Shown: positions 44,875 to 54,830 of the stretch, piece after piece | Layout: each line of letters starts with the position of its first letter | How positions within the stretch are numbered: position 1 is the first letter of the stretch | Assembly (NCBI GenBank): GCA_944383685.1 | Contig: CALWQM010000015.1 | Location: forward strand, 262,226 to 326,225 | Direction: 5' to 3' | From: an uncultured Clostridia bacterium | GTDB taxonomy: Bacteria; Bacillota; Clostridia; Christensenellales; UBA1242 | DNA length: 64,000 nt | Made by a program: the position numbers and the translations under genes | The notes under the pieces: generated by a model | The model's input: only the letters and a program-made list of their open reading frames with translations | Told to the model about the DNA's origin: nothing | Databases searched by the model: none

Positions 44875-45193
44875 CTTTTTTGACCTCCATCTTAAAATAG
44901 TTACCATATTCTTTGGCGATTTCTTGAAGGGAACTTTGCATACTTTTTAAGATAAATTGTACTTTATCGTCCAAATAGTTATTTTTGTTTAACATAAACT
45001 TCAAATAACCATTAGAAACTTCAACAAAAGCATCCAATTTCAAGATTTTTGTTATGCCTAAAACAGCCATTTGCGTTGCAGTTGAAATTGCACTACAAAC
45101 AATATCACTGCCTTCCTCAGCATAACCAGAATGCCCAGAAACTTCAAATCCAAGGATATGATTTTTGTTTTTGTAAATTATAATCTTCGTCAT
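44861..45193 (-). CDS. prp: Ribosomal-processing cysteine protease Prp
   Basis: The 110-residue Prp cleaves the N-terminal extension of L27. It contains the family core [20 protein letters not shown] with the catalytic His near residue 21 and Cys near 33. It sits between rplU and rpmA, as in most Bacillota, and its stop lies two bases beyond the rpmA start codons. The gap to rplU is two bases, so all three genes are one transcript. Confidence 0.95.
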   Translation of the reverse strand: MTKIIIYKNKNHILGFEVSGHSGYAEEGSDIVCSAISTATQMAVLGITKILKLDAFVEVSNGYLKFMLNKNNYLDDKVQFILKSMQSSLQEIAKEYGNYFKMEVKKDDVF

Positions 45194-45195
45194 AA

Positions 45196-45510
45196 TTACA
45201 TCTTAATTGAAACAATTTTGATTTCTGTCCAAGGTTGTCTGTGACCTTGTTTCTTGCGTTCATTTTTCTTTGGCTTATATTTGTAAACAACAATCTTATC
45301 GCCTTTACCTTGTGCAAGAACTTCGGCAACAACTTCTGCACCTTTAACGGTAGGTGTTCCAGCAACAGTTTTTCCGTTATTAGAAACCAAAAGAACATCT
45401 AAATTGACTTTATCGCCAACAGCATTAGCAAGTCTTTCAACTTTAATAACGTCACCTTCTGTAACATTGTATTGCTTTCCACCAGTTTGAACAATAGCAA
45501 ACATCTTCAT
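45196..45510 (-). CDS. rplU: Ribosomal protein L21
   Basis: The 104-residue protein has the L21 signatures [21 protein letters not shown] and [20 protein letters not shown], which contact 23S rRNA. An AAGGAGG site precedes the ATG. It heads the rplU-prp-rpmA operon and is preceded by a structured leader of about 140 nt and a strong promoter. Confidence 0.96.
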   Translation of the reverse strand: MKMFAIVQTGGKQYNVTEGDVIKVERLANAVGDKVNLDVLLVSNNGKTVAGTPTVKGAEVVAEVLAQGKGDKIVVYKYKPKKNERKKQGHRQPWTEIKIVSIKM

Positions 45511-45549
45511 TACCTCCTTAAATCAAACTCGCTGTCGTCATAGGTGGGC

Positions 45550-45626
45550 AGTGGAAACACTTAAAATTTTATTTATAATGAGGGAAAATTTAACCTAATT
45601 AAATTTTCAATAAATAAAATGCCACT
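45550..45626 (-). promoter_or_regulatory. Structured 5' leader of rplU (candidate L21 leader)
   Basis: Read on the minus strand, AGTGG/CCACT closes a long interrupted stem. Inside it are an 11-bp ATTTTATTTAT/ATAAATAAAAT helix and a 9-bp AAAATTTAA/TTAAATTTT hairpin. Leaders upstream of rplU that may be bound by L21 are known in Bacillota. I cannot confirm that this matches that RNA family. Confidence 0.5.
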
Positions 45627-45659
45627 TCTAAAACCCGACACATGCGGAAATACGGTTGT

Positions 45660-45688
45660 ATTTTAACATAAAAAAAATTTTTTGTCAA
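45660..45688 (-). promoter_or_regulatory. Promoter of the rplU operon
   Basis: The -35 TTGACA (45683-45688), a 17-bp spacer and -10 TAAAAT (45660-45665) give a leader of about 140 nt. Confidence 0.8.
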
Positions 45689-45741
45689 TAAAAAAGAAAT
45701 TATTTGACAAAAAAATATTAAATCATAACTATATATTTCGC

Positions 45742-46434
45742 TTAAAGAATTATACTGTTCTCTTCGTCCAAAGGTTTAAATTTGCTATCAAGAATATTAT
45801 TAATTTCATCTACACCATTCTTTACACTTTTGATTTCTAAAATTCCAATTTCATTTTTTGTTTTTTCAGCTATATCATTCTTAAAAAATTCATTGGCGGT
45901 ATCTTTAATATTATTTGCAGCCTCATTTTCTAAATATTTAGTAATCAGCCTATCAGGTGTTTGAATAACCGTGCTAACAAAAGCAACAGGAACAGCAATC
46001 GCTAAATCAATTGGAGCTGATACTGCTGTAAGAACTCCACCAACAGCAGCTTTAAATATATTTTGGCTTTTTAACATGCGAAGCCCTGAATTTAAGCCAA
46101 GGCTTGGTAAAAAACATAAAATTTTGCCAAAGGTATCCAAAGTTTTTGAAATAACTTTAAAAGGCTTGCCAACAACATCCAAAATATCACATTTACGCGA
46201 AATTTTGCAAGTTAAGTCATATTTAGATTTTAAAATTGGCATTATTTCAGGATTTCTTTTTCCTGCTTCCTCAACAAATTCTTTTCTAATTTTTTTATTT
46301 GCAAAGAAAAATTTTAAAGCCAAATCGAATGCATCAATAGTTTTATCATTACTACTATCAAATATATCGTGTTTAATGATTGCAATTTGATTAATCATAT
46401 CATTTGCAGAGCCTTCAAAAATATTTTTTTCCAT
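45742..46434 (-). CDS. Hypothetical protein with central hydrophobic region
   Basis: I do not recognise this 230-residue protein. It has a charged helical N-terminal half and a central hydrophobic, Ala/Val-rich segment (AAVGGVLTAVSAPIDLAIAV, VPVAFVSTVIQTPD) that could form one or two membrane helices. A charged, helical C-terminus follows. GAGGTAAA precedes the ATG. Its own promoter (TTGACA, 16 bp, TATAAT at 46452-46479) lies just upstream, and it is monocistronic. Confidence 0.75.
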   Translation of the reverse strand: MEKNIFEGSANDMINQIAIIKHDIFDSSNDKTIDAFDLALKFFFANKKIRKEFVEEAGKRNPEIMPILKSKYDLTCKISRKCDILDVVGKPFKVISKTLDTFGKILCFLPSLGLNSGLRMLKSQNIFKAAVGGVLTAVSAPIDLAIAVPVAFVSTVIQTPDRLITKYLENEAANNIKDTANEFFKNDIAEKTKNEIGILEIKSVKNGVDEINNILDSKFKPLDEENSIIL

Positions 46435-46451
46435 AACTTTACCTCATGATT

Positions 46452-46479
46452 ATTATAATATAAAGTTTTAATTTGTCAA
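46452..46479 (-). promoter_or_regulatory. Promoter of the 230-residue hypothetical gene
   Basis: The -35 TTGACA (46474-46479), a 16-bp spacer and -10 TATAAT (46452-46457) lie 18 bases before the start. Confidence 0.75.
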
Positions 46480-46540
46480 GATGCAACTTTAAAAAAGTTT
46501 ACTTTATAAAATAATCAATGCTAAAAGTTTGGCACAATTT

Positions 46541-47074
46541 TTACTCAAATTTCAAAATCTCACAATTTTTGACATCATATTCGTTTAAATCTCCACTTTT
46601 TGGAGGTCCATAGAATATCCATTTCAAAACTCGTCCAACTCCATTGTGAGCAACAATTAGAATGGTTTTATCCTTGCTTTCAGGATAAACTTCGTCAATA
46701 AAACTTTTAATTCTATCATAAAAATGTTGTAATGTTTCAGCACCACTTCCATATTTTTTGTTATCTAAGCGCCAAATATATTCGTCATACTCAAAACAGA
46801 TTTTCCCATTTATTTCGCCATAAATAAATTCTTTAAGCCTTTCATCATAAATCACTTTAACACCTTTGTGAAACTTTAAAATTGCTTCACAAGTTTCTTT
46901 TGCTCTAACAAGCGGAGAGCAGTAAACCAAATCAATTTTTTCGTTTTTTAATAAATCAGCAGTCATCTTGGCTTGTTGTTTTCCTGTTTTATTAATAGGA
47001 ACATCAACATCACCACCACACATCAAAAAGTTGTCATTATAGTCAGTTCTTCCATGCCTAACAAAAAATATCAT
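46541..47074 (-). CDS. Histidine phosphatase family protein (phosphoglycerate mutase-like)
   Basis: The 177-residue protein has the phosphohistidine motif FFVRHGRTDYND at residue 3, the VYCSPLVRAKETCEAI segment, the acid-base Glu in LKEFIYGEINGK, and the second His in LIVAHNGVGRVL. The small size fits the cobalamin phosphatase/phosphoglycerate-mutase-like group, and the substrate is unknown. Its ATG overlaps the rluD stop by four bases, so it is part of the lspA-rluD operon. Confidence 0.9.
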   Translation of the reverse strand: MIFFVRHGRTDYNDNFLMCGGDVDVPINKTGKQQAKMTADLLKNEKIDLVYCSPLVRAKETCEAILKFHKGVKVIYDERLKEFIYGEINGKICFEYDEYIWRLDNKKYGSGAETLQHFYDRIKSFIDEVYPESKDKTILIVAHNGVGRVLKWIFYGPPKSGDLNEYDVKNCEILKFE

Positions 47075-47979
47075 TTCATTCCTCTCAATTTATCTAAATA
47101 GTTTAAAAAATATTCTGGTAAAGGTGCTTCAAAAGTCATTTCTTTTAAAGTTGTTGGATGCACAAAAGTTAATTTATATGCGTGAAGAAGTTGTCCTTCA
47201 AGGCCTTTAACTTCCTTTCCATAGACCTTGTCACCAATAATTGGATGCCCAAGATATTTTGCATGAACTCTTATTTGGTGAGTTCTTCCGGTTTTTAGTG
47301 AAAATTCCACAAAGCAAGCATTTTTAAATCTTTCCAAAACCCTAAAAAATGTTAAAGCCTCACGCCCTTCATTTAAAACAGCCATTTTTTTTCTATCTTT
47401 TTTATCCCTGCCAATCTTTGTAATAATCTCACCGCTGTCATCTTTCAAATTGCCTTCAAGTAATGCGAGATAATTTCTTTTGCAAGTCTTATCTTTAATT
47501 TGCTTAGAAAGTGAAACATGTGCTTTGTCATTTTTGGCGACCACCAAAAGTCCACTCGTTTCCTTGTCAAGTCTGTGCACAATGCCTGGCCTTAAAACTC
47601 CATTTATTCCACTCAAATTTTTAATTCTGTAAATTAACCCATTTACAAGTGTTCCATGTTTTGTTGACGAGCAAGGATGAACAACAACACCCTGCGGTTT
47701 ATTGACAACCACCAAATCATCATCTTCATAAACTATGTCAAAAGGAACATCTTCTGCCTCAGTGGAAATTTTTTCAGGCTCTTTAATGGTAATTTTTATA
47801 ACATCATCTTTTCTTAACTTATATCCACTTTTTTCAGTTTTTGCATTAACTGTGACAAGCCCATTATCAATCAAATTTTTAAAATATGAACGGGTATATG
47901 AAGAAAAAGCCTCTTGCAGAAAAATATCAAGACGCTTTCCAATATTATTTTCATCAATTTTAATAATTTTTTCTTCCAT
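47071..47979 (-). CDS. rluD: 23S rRNA pseudouridine synthase RluD family
   Basis: The 302-residue protein has an N-terminal S4 domain (KRLDIFLQEAFSSYTRSYF) and the RluA-type catalytic motif with Asp in GIVHRLDKETSGLLVVAK near residue 138. FSLKTGRTHQIRVH and YLGHPIIGDKVYG are further family motifs. It makes pseudouridines in 23S rRNA. It starts three bases after lspA, the usual pairing in Bacillota. The exact target sites cannot be read from the sequence. Confidence 0.94.
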   Translation of the reverse strand: MEEKIIKIDENNIGKRLDIFLQEAFSSYTRSYFKNLIDNGLVTVNAKTEKSGYKLRKDDVIKITIKEPEKISTEAEDVPFDIVYEDDDLVVVNKPQGVVVHPCSSTKHGTLVNGLIYRIKNLSGINGVLRPGIVHRLDKETSGLLVVAKNDKAHVSLSKQIKDKTCKRNYLALLEGNLKDDSGEIITKIGRDKKDRKKMAVLNEGREALTFFRVLERFKNACFVEFSLKTGRTHQIRVHAKYLGHPIIGDKVYGKEVKGLEGQLLHAYKLTFVHPTTLKEMTFEAPLPEYFLNYLDKLRGMK

Positions 47980-47982
47980 AGT

Positions 47983-48873
47983 TTACTTTTTATTTTGATT
48001 TTTTGTTGAATTTTTACTATCTTTTTGTATTTTTTCGCTTTTATCAGTCTTTTCTTGTGGCTTACTCTTGGTTTTAGTATTATTATTTTTAGTTTTTGGG
48101 TTTGTTGCATTTTTAGGCTTTTTGGCAGTCTTGTTTTTATCATTTTCATCATCATTTGAAGTTTTCTTTTGTTTTTCTGCACTATCTGCCACTATTTCAA
48201 CTTGCTTATCCTTCACAGCTTCAACAACATTTTCTTCAACACTTATTTCTTGCTTATTTTCCAAAGCTTTTTGCTCGTTTAAGTCACTTAATTCATTAAT
48301 AATGACCTCATCATTTTTTATCTCAGCATCTTTATTTTTATCTTTATTGTCCATTTTTTCAATAACAATTTTGCCATTTGGATCAGCAATTTGCTTTTCT
48401 TTTTTGAAAAGAGGAATTAAAAGGTAAATTATGAACATAATCACGCCAAAAGTTAAAAAGACATCTGCAAAATTGAAAATTGGAAAACTTTGCCAGAAAG
48501 CGAATTGAATAAAATCTCTCACATATCCAAAAACGATTCGATCATATAAATTTCCTAAACATCCTGCAAAAAGAAAGGAAAAAGTAACAATAAAAAGCCA
48601 AGATTTATTTTTTTCCACAATAAAAAACCAAATAAATATGCCAAGAAAAATTAAACTCATAATAATAAGCATAACCTGGCTACCTTCGAAAATACCCCAA
48701 GCAGCTCCAAAATTATGCACAGAAATGATGTTAAAAAGCCCAGGAATTGCACTCACTCCTGTTCCTTCTTCAAACATGCCATCAATAACATATTTTGTCA
48801 CCAAATCCAAAACCAAAATGCCAACAACAAGGCAAGCCAAAACAATAAATTTATTTCTTAAACTTTTATTCAT
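47983..48873 (-). CDS. lspA: Signal peptidase II with long charged C-terminal extension
   Basis: LspA cleaves prolipoproteins after lipidation. Residues 1-160 are a normal LspA with four membrane helices, HNFGAAWGIF, and the catalytic aspartates in AGCLGNLYDRI (about Asp111) and FNFADVFLTFG (about Asp137). Residues 161-296 are an additional hydrophilic tail, first acidic and then strongly Lys/Asn/Thr-rich (KKPKNATNPKTKNNNTKTKS). LspA is usually 150-170 residues, so the tail is unusual. The ATG at 48873 has a GGTGG site; the frame is open upstream to 48954 without similarity. The enzyme would process the lipoproteins encoded in this window. Confidence 0.92.
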   Translation of the reverse strand: MNKSLRNKFIVLACLVVGILVLDLVTKYVIDGMFEEGTGVSAIPGLFNIISVHNFGAAWGIFEGSQVMLIIMSLIFLGIFIWFFIVEKNKSWLFIVTFSFLFAGCLGNLYDRIVFGYVRDFIQFAFWQSFPIFNFADVFLTFGVIMFIIYLLIPLFKKEKQIADPNGKIVIEKMDNKDKNKDAEIKNDEVIINELSDLNEQKALENKQEISVEENVVEAVKDKQVEIVADSAEKQKKTSNDDENDKNKTAKKPKNATNPKTKNNNTKTKSKPQEKTDKSEKIQKDSKNSTKNQNKK

Positions 48874-48953
48874 AAACCACCATAAACATAACCTAATTTC
48901 TTTTACACAATAATTATAATCAACCGTATATATATTAAACCGTGGTAATACCA

Positions 48954-49316
48954 CTAATTTATTTCAATTTCAAAATCTTTTGGAAGAAAGATAAATAAAC
49001 TTTTTTCAATTTGCTCATATCTGCTTTCAAGCACATCATTGACACCATCAAAATAATCAAGAATCTTATTCTTATCACTATTAGAACAATTCCTAAAATC
49101 TAAAATGAAAGGAGTTTCCTTTTTTAACAAATCAGCTTTTTCCTTGCAATCGTTTAAAGACTCAGGATAAAAAACCTTAACTCCATCAATCTCATCAGGA
49201 AGTTTTTGACTTACTTTTAAATTATACGAAGCTTTCTTGGGATTTTTCTTTTTAATAGCCTTAACATCATCAGTCTCAAAACCAAGAGCCTTATAAAAAA
49301 TATCCATAAATTTCAT
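48954..49316 (-). CDS. sepF: Cell division protein SepF
   Basis: SepF binds membranes and FtsZ and shapes the division ring. The 120-residue protein has an N-terminal amphipathic start (MKFMDIFYKALGF) and the SepF core: VKVFYPESLNDCKEKADLL, TPFILDFRNCSNSDKNKILD and YFDGVNDVLESRYEQIEKSL, ending FIFLPKDFEIEI. The ATG at 49316 has AAGGG upstream; the in-frame TTG at 49322 does not add similarity. Its promoter is TTGCTG, 17 bp, TATAAT at 49371-49399. It precedes lspA rather than lying in the ftsZ region. Confidence 0.88.
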   Translation of the reverse strand: MKFMDIFYKALGFETDDVKAIKKKNPKKASYNLKVSQKLPDEIDGVKVFYPESLNDCKEKADLLKKETPFILDFRNCSNSDKNKILDYFDGVNDVLESRYEQIEKSLFIFLPKDFEIEIN

Positions 49317-49370
49317 AAACAATACCCTTCAACCAAAAATTTATTAAAAATTTCAAAATTTATCAATAAA

Positions 49371-49399
49371 ATTATAGCATATATAAATTAAAACAGCAA
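49371..49399 (-). promoter_or_regulatory. Promoter of sepF
   Basis: The -35 TTGCTG (49394-49399), a 17-bp spacer and -10 TATAAT (49371-49376) lie about 55 bases before the start. Confidence 0.6.
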
Positions 49400-49504
49400 A
49401 CAAAAGATAAAATTTTGCTCTTTTTTCATATTTCTAAATAGAAATTTTTGTCAAAAAGCATTTTATTAAACAATAAATAACATCAAAAGCAGACAAAATT
49501 AAAA

Positions 49505-49526
49505 AAATGCAGCAAAAACTGCATTT
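49505..49526 (-). terminator. Terminator of the small membrane protein gene
   Basis: AAATGCAG and CTGCATTT form an 8-bp stem with a 6-nt loop, followed by TTTTTTT-rich sequence on the minus strand, just after the stop at 49531. Confidence 0.8.
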
Positions 49527-49530
49527 ATTA

Positions 49531-49821
49531 TCATGTATTCATAAACCCAAATATAAAACTACATAGAATTAATATGATAAAAGTACATAAAGCACCAATT
49601 CCCCAACCTTTTAAAAAAGTTCTGCGTGCAAAACTACCATTTGGATATGATATTACACCAAATATAAGTCCAAATATAACGAAAAAGAAAATGCCTGCAA
49701 TGATGCCATAAACAAGTTTCGACTTGTTATAAAAATCATCATTAGCATAATTATTAGTTTTGAAATTTTTATCTGGATTTTCTTTATCTTTATCATCTTT
49801 ATCCAAATTCTTATTTTTCAT
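49531..49821 (-). CDS. Small two-helix membrane protein
   Basis: The 96-residue protein has a hydrophilic, Lys/Asp/Asn-rich N-terminal third and two membrane helices (LVYGIIAGIFFFVIFGLIFG and GIGALCTFIILILCSFIFGF). I recognise no family. TAAGGAG precedes the ATG. It is flanked by its own terminator and by the tuf terminator, so it is probably monocistronic. Confidence 0.75.
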   Translation of the reverse strand: MKNKNLDKDDKDKENPDKNFKTNNYANDDFYNKSKLVYGIIAGIFFFVIFGLIFGVISYPNGSFARRTFLKGWGIGALCTFIILILCSFIFGFMNT

Positions 49822-49931
49822 ATTTACTCCTTAAAATGTTTATTTCATTATATCCCCCCCCGATTTTTGTCAAGTGATTTTAAGCAATAATTTGGATGAT
49901 AGACATAATAAAAAATAAACTAAGGTGCAAC

Positions 49932-49966
49932 AAAAAAAGACCTTCGCTAATGGAAAGTCTTTTTTT
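49932..49966 (-). terminator. Terminator of the str operon (after tuf)
   Basis: A 10-bp stem (AAAAAAAGAC with GTCTTTTTTT, 49932-49941 and 49957-49966) extended by two inner A-T pairs lies about 70 bases after the tuf stop. Confidence 0.75.
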
Positions 49967-50034
49967 TGCTTAATATTAATTTGAAAGATAATCTTTCTAT
50001 TGGTTATAACTTTTTCAAGTTACTTACTCTAAAA

Positions 50035-51237
50035 TTATTCAATAATTGAAGAAACAACACCAGAACCAACTGTTCTTCCGCCTTCACGAATAGCGAAACG
50101 AAGTCCTTGTTCAATAGCGATTGGTGTGATAAGAGAGATTGTCATCTTAACGTTATCACCAGGCATAACCATTTCAACACCTTTTTCAAGTTCAATTGTT
50201 CCAGTAACGTCTGTTGTTCTAAAATAGAATTGTGGTCTGTAACCATTGAAGAATGGAGTATGACGACCGCCTTCTTCTTTCTTTAATACGTAAACTTCGG
50301 CAGTGAACTTTGTGTGTGGGTGAATTGAACCTGGTTTGCAGATAACTTGTCCTCTTTCAATTTCGTTTCTTTGGATACCACGAAGAAGAAGACCAACGTT
50401 ATCACCTGCACGACCTTCATCAAGAAGTTTTCTGAACATTTCAACACCAGTAACAACTGTTTGCTTCTTTTGTCCCATACCAACGATTTCAACAACATCG
50501 TTAAGTTTAACAATACCTCTTTCAATTCTTCCTGTTGCAACTGTACCACGACCTGTGATTGTGAATACATCTTCAACTGGCATTAAGAAAGGTTTATCTG
50601 TGTCACGAACTGGTTCAGGAATATAAGAATCAAGAGCGTCAAGAAGTTCTTGAATACATTTACAAGCTGGATCATCAGCATGTCCTGCTTGAGCTGCTTC
50701 CAAAGCTTTAAGAGCAGAACCTTTGATAATTGGTGTCTTGTCTCCTGGGAAACCATATTCAGTTAAGAGTTCTCTAATTTCCATTTCAACAAGTTCAAGC
50801 AATTCTGGATCATCAACTTGATCTGTTTTGTTCATGAAAACAACGATATAAGGAACACCAACCTGTCTTGCAAGAAGAATGTGTTCTCTTGTTTGAGGCA
50901 TTGGACCATCTGTTGCAGCAACAACAAGGATAGCGCCGTCCATTTGAGCAGCACCAGTGATCATGTTCTTAACATAGTCAGCGTGTCCTGGGCAGTCAAC
51001 GTGAGCATAGTGACGTTTTTCTGTTTGGTATTCAACGTGAGCTGTGTTAATTGTGATACCTCTTGCTCTTTCTTCTGGAGCCTTATCAATTTCATCATAT
51101 TTCATTTGTTGAGCCAAGCCCTTAGAAGCGCAATACATTGTGATTGCAGCAGTAAGAGTTGTTTTACCATGGTCAACGTGTCCAATAGTACCAACGTTTA
51201 CGTGTGGTTTAGATCTATCAAATTTTTCTGTAGCCAT
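50035..51237 (-). CDS. tuf: Elongation factor Tu
   Basis: EF-Tu delivers aminoacyl-tRNA to the ribosome. The 400-residue protein has G1 [10 protein letters not shown], the switch segment [15 protein letters not shown]3 [12 protein letters not shown] and G4 NKTDQVDD, with domains II and III complete to the final [17 protein letters not shown] precedes the ATG. It is the last gene of the str operon, 97 bases after fusA. It is the only tuf in this window. Confidence 0.97.
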   Translation of the reverse strand: MATEKFDRSKPHVNVGTIGHVDHGKTTLTAAITMYCASKGLAQQMKYDEIDKAPEERARGITINTAHVEYQTEKRHYAHVDCPGHADYVKNMITGAAQMDGAILVVAATDGPMPQTREHILLARQVGVPYIVVFMNKTDQVDDPELLELVEMEIRELLTEYGFPGDKTPIIKGSALKALEAAQAGHADDPACKCIQELLDALDSYIPEPVRDTDKPFLMPVEDVFTITGRGTVATGRIERGIVKLNDVVEIVGMGQKKQTVVTGVEMFRKLLDEGRAGDNVGLLLRGIQRNEIERGQVICKPGSIHPHTKFTAEVYVLKKEEGGRHTPFFNGYRPQFYFRTTDVTGTIELEKGVEMVMPGDNVKMTISLITPIAIEQGLRFAIREGGRTVGSGVVSSIIE

Positions 51238-51334
51238 TTTAAAAATCTCCTTTTTTATTTCTACATGTGTAATAATATCATAAAAATCAAATATTTCAAA
51301 ACAATTTTAAGCAATTTTTATAAAATTTTTAAAA

Positions 51335-53422
51335 TTATTCTGCTTTTTTGCGTTGACCAATAATGGTTTCAGCAATATTTCTTGGAACTTCTGCATATTT
51401 TAAGAATTCCATTGTGAAGTTTCCACGTCCTTGTGTTTGAGAACGAAGGTCAGTTGCATAACCGAACATTTCTCCAAGAGGAACTTCTGCGTTAACAACT
51501 TGAACGCCTGGACGAGTTTCATTTCCAGTAAGCATACCACGACGAGAAGTTATGTTACCCATAACTGTTCCAAGGTATTCATCTGGAACTTCAACTTGAA
51601 CTTTCATAATAGGTTCCAAAAGACATGGGTCAGCCTTTAAGCAACCATCTTTGAAAGCCATAGAGCCGGCAATCTTAAATGCCATTTCAGAAGAGTCAAC
51701 TTCATGGTAAGAACCATCAAGAAGAGTAACTTTGTAGTCAACAACTTCATATCCTGCAAGGACACCATTCTTAGCAGCTTCTTTGATTCCATTGAATGTT
51801 GGTTGGATATATTCTTTTGGAATTGAACCACCAACGGTTTTATCAATAAATCTTTCAGCATCTTCAAGGTGAGTTCCTGCTGGAACAGGTTCAATGTCAA
51901 TAACGCAGTGACCATATTGACCTTTACCACCGCTTTGACGGATGAATTTGCCTTCTGCATGAGCTTTTTTCTTGATTGTTTCTTTGTAAGCAACCTGTGG
52001 AGCACCAACATTTGCTTCAACCTTAAATTCACGAAGAAGTCTATCAACAATGATTTCAAGGTGAAGTTCGCCCATACCAGCAATGATTGTTTGACCTGTT
52101 TCTTGGTCGGTATAAGTTTTGAATGTTGGGTCTTCTTCTGCAAGTTTAACAAGTGCAAGCACCATCTTTTCTTGCATAAGTTTTGTTTTTGGTTCAATAG
52201 CAACACGGATAACAGGTTCTGGGAAATCCATACTTTCCAAAACAATTGGATGTTTTTCATCACAAAGAGTTTCGCCTGTGATTGTGTCTTTCAAACCAAC
52301 GATAGCAGCGATGTCGCCTGCTCCAACTTCTTTGATTTCTTCTCTTTGGTTAGCATGCATTCTAATAAGTCTTCCAACTCTTTCCTTTTCGCCTTTATTT
52401 GAGTTATAAACATAACTTCCAGCAGTAAGTTTACCAGAGTAAACACGGAAGAATGCAAGACGACCAACAAATGGGTCTGTCATAATCTTGAATGCAAGGC
52501 CAGCAAATGGAGCATCTTCACTTGGAGCTCTTGTTTCTGTTTCGCCAGTTTCTGGGTTAACACCTTCAATGTGGTCAATATCAAGTGGAGATGGAAGGTA
52601 TTCAACCATAGCATCAAGAAGCATTTGGACACCCTTGTTCTTGTATGAAGAACCACAAAGAACAGGAGTTAAAGCTCTTGAAATTGTGGCATTTCTAATT
52701 GCCTTTTTAAGTTCGTCAACTGTGATTTCTTCACCATCAAAATATTTTGTGAGAAGTTCGTCATCAGTTTCAACAATCTTTTCAACCATTTCATCATGAA
52801 GAGATTGAGCCTTGTCTTTATATTCAGCTGGAATATCAGTTACATCAATGGTTGTTCCAAGGTCATCTTCATAAATTTCAGCCTTCATTGTGAGAAGGTC
52901 AATGATACCACTAAAAGTATCTGCTTCACCAATAGGCATTTGAATAGGTAAAGCTTTTGTTTTTAATCTGTCTTCAATAGATTTAACGCAACCGAAGAAA
53001 TCAGCAGCATCTCTATCCATCTTATTGACATAAATAATTGTTGGCACTTTGTATTTTGAAGATTGACGCCAAACAGTTTCAGTTTGTGGTTGAACTTTGT
53101 CACGAGCAGACAAAACCAAAACCGCACCATCCAAAACTTTCAAAGAACGTTCAACTTCAACTGTAAAGTCAACGTGTCCTGGTGTGTCGATAATGTTAAT
53201 CTTATGATTTTTCCAGAAACATGTTGTGCAGGCAGAAGTGATTGTGATACCTCTTTCTTGTTCCTGAGCCATCCAGTCCATGGTTGCTTCACCGTCGTGA
53301 ACTTCGCCGATTTTGTGACTTTTACCGGTATAGAACAAAATTCTTTCAGTGGTTGTTGTTTTACCAGCATCAATATGAGCCATAATACCAACGTTTCTTA
53401 CCATTTTTAAATCGGTAGCCAT
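51335..53422 (-). CDS. fusA: Elongation factor G
   Basis: EF-G catalyses ribosomal translocation. The 695-residue protein has G1 [15 protein letters not shown], the switch I segment [12 protein letters not shown]3 [16 protein letters not shown] and G4 [12 protein letters not shown]. It has the domain IV motif [15 protein letters not shown] and the complete C-terminus. AAGGAGAAAA lies before the ATG. The full EF-G length and the str context argue against a tetracycline-resistance paralogue. Confidence 0.97.
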   Translation of the reverse strand: MATDLKMVRNVGIMAHIDAGKTTTTERILFYTGKSHKIGEVHDGEATMDWMAQEQERGITITSACTTCFWKNHKINIIDTPGHVDFTVEVERSLKVLDGAVLVLSARDKVQPQTETVWRQSSKYKVPTIIYVNKMDRDAADFFGCVKSIEDRLKTKALPIQMPIGEADTFSGIIDLLTMKAEIYEDDLGTTIDVTDIPAEYKDKAQSLHDEMVEKIVETDDELLTKYFDGEEITVDELKKAIRNATISRALTPVLCGSSYKNKGVQMLLDAMVEYLPSPLDIDHIEGVNPETGETETRAPSEDAPFAGLAFKIMTDPFVGRLAFFRVYSGKLTAGSYVYNSNKGEKERVGRLIRMHANQREEIKEVGAGDIAAIVGLKDTITGETLCDEKHPIVLESMDFPEPVIRVAIEPKTKLMQEKMVLALVKLAEEDPTFKTYTDQETGQTIIAGMGELHLEIIVDRLLREFKVEANVGAPQVAYKETIKKKAHAEGKFIRQSGGKGQYGHCVIDIEPVPAGTHLEDAERFIDKTVGGSIPKEYIQPTFNGIKEAAKNGVLAGYEVVDYKVTLLDGSYHEVDSSEMAFKIAGSMAFKDGCLKADPCLLEPIMKVQVEVPDEYLGTVMGNITSRRGMLTGNETRPGVQVVNAEVPLGEMFGYATDLRSQTQGRGNFTMEFLKYAEVPRNIAETIIGQRKKAE

Positions 53423-53590
53423 ATTTTTCTCCTTATTTTAATTTAGTTACCTTTTGTAACTCTTTTGAAATTTCACTTAATTATAATATAGATTTCAATT
53501 AAAACTAAGCGATTTTAAAAGATTTTTTCAAAATTTTAAGTTTTTATTACAAAACTTATCTTAATAAGCAAAAATTTTTCAGCATACTAC

Positions 53591-53755
53591 TTAACGAGAT
53601 AATTCATCTCTTTGTTTTACCCTGTGCTTATTTTCACTTATCTTCTTTAAGATTTGTTTTGCTTTATCATCGTCATTTAAAGCTATTCCAAGTTCTTTCT
53701 CAGTTTTTTCTTTATTTTGACGATAAGATTCCATAAGTCCTTTTTTGTAATACAT
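53591..53755 (-). CDS. Possible small basic protein between rpsG and fusA
   Basis: A 54-codon frame starts six bases after the rpsG stop and encodes a charged, helix-prone peptide (MYYKKGLMESYRQNKEKTEK at its start, KQILKKISENKHRVKQRDE near its end). An internal ATG at 53734 has an AAGGA site and would give 47 residues. No family is recognised, and rpsG-fusA gaps of this size are usually empty. The composition looks coding rather than random, but this is uncertain. Confidence 0.4.
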   Translation of the reverse strand: MYYKKGLMESYRQNKEKTEKELGIALNDDDKAKQILKKISENKHRVKQRDELSR

Positions 53756-53760
53756 AGTTA

Positions 53761-54234
53761 TTACCACTTATAGTGAGCAAATGCTTTATTTGCTTCTGCC
53801 ATTCTATGCATTTCATCTCTTTTCTTAATTGATGCACCAGTGCTATTGTATGCATCCATAAGTTCGCCAGCAAGTTTTGCATCCATATTTCTTTCGCCAG
53901 TTCTCTTTCTTGCGTTGTTAACAATCCAACGAATTGCAAGAGTTTGACGACGTTCTGGTCTAATTTCCATAGGAACTTGGTATGTTGCACCACCAACTCT
54001 GCGTCCTTTTGTTTCAAGCATAGGTTTAACATTTTCAATTGCTGTTAAGCAAACATCCAATGGCTCTAAACTTGTTTTTTCTTTAATTATATCAAATGCA
54101 CCATAAACAATTCTTTGTGCAAGTCCTTTTTTACCACTCATCATAACTTGGTTTGTAAGTTTTGTTACAACTTTATTGTTATAAATTGGATCTGGTAAAA
54201 CGTCTTTCTTTGTCGCACACTTTCTTCTTGGCAT
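53761..54234 (-). CDS. rpsG: Ribosomal protein S7
   Basis: The 157-residue S7 starts [20 protein letters not shown] and has the rRNA-binding segments [20 protein letters not shown] and [20 protein letters not shown]. It ends [13 protein letters not shown]. It nucleates assembly of the 30S head. AAAAGGAG precedes the ATG. It is second in the str operon, with 144 bases between it and rpsL. Confidence 0.97.
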   Translation of the reverse strand: MPRRKCATKKDVLPDPIYNNKVVTKLTNQVMMSGKKGLAQRIVYGAFDIIKEKTSLEPLDVCLTAIENVKPMLETKGRRVGGATYQVPMEIRPERRQTLAIRWIVNNARKRTGERNMDAKLAGELMDAYNSTGASIKKRDEMHRMAEANKAFAHYKW

Positions 54235-54378
54235 TGGTTTTACTCCTTTTATTTAAATTTTGTTTAATTTATTTGTTTAACTTGCAAAATCATTTTTGCT
54301 CCGCAAAAGCCAAGTTGCAAACTTGGCACAAAATTTTTCTCATGAAAATTTTGTTATGATTTTGCCCACCCTAAAAAA

Positions 54379-54753
54379 TTACTTCTTAGGTCTTTTAGCG
54401 CCGTATTTAGAACGACCTTGTTTTCTGTTAGCAACACCAGCAGTATCCAAAGTTCCTCTGATGATGTGATAACGAACACCAGGAAGGTCTTTAACACGTC
54501 CGCCACGAACAAGCACAACACTGTGCTCTTGAAGGTTGTGACCAATTCCAGGAATATAGCAAGTTCCTTCTTGTCCGTTTGAAAGTTTTACTCTGGCAAT
54601 CTTACGAAGAGCAGAATTTGGCTTTTTAGGAGTTGCAGTTCTAACTGACAAGCAAACACCACGTTTTTGTGGGCATTCCTCTAAAAGTGGAGCCTTTTTC
54701 TTCTTTTCGAAAGTTTTACGACCTTTTCTAACTAATTGGTTAAATGTAGGCAT
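54379..54753 (-). CDS. rpsL: Ribosomal protein S12
   Basis: The 124-residue S12 of the decoding centre starts [20 protein letters not shown] and has the conserved [20 protein letters not shown] and [20 protein letters not shown] motifs. The streptomycin-related lysine in KKPNSAL is wild-type, and [11 protein letters not shown] also has the usual Lys. AAAAGGAG precedes the ATG. It is the first gene of the str operon, behind a long leader that contains a terminator. Confidence 0.97.
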   Translation of the reverse strand: MPTFNQLVRKGRKTFEKKKKAPLLEECPQKRGVCLSVRTATPKKPNSALRKIARVKLSNGQEGTCYIPGIGHNLQEHSVVLVRGGRVKDLPGVRYHIIRGTLDTAGVANRKQGRSKYGAKRPKK

Positions 54754-54830
54754 CTTAAATCTCCTTTTAGTTTAAATTTTCAGTTTTAAATCATGAATAG
54801 GATTTATGTTTTTGTCGTGCTTATAAAAAA

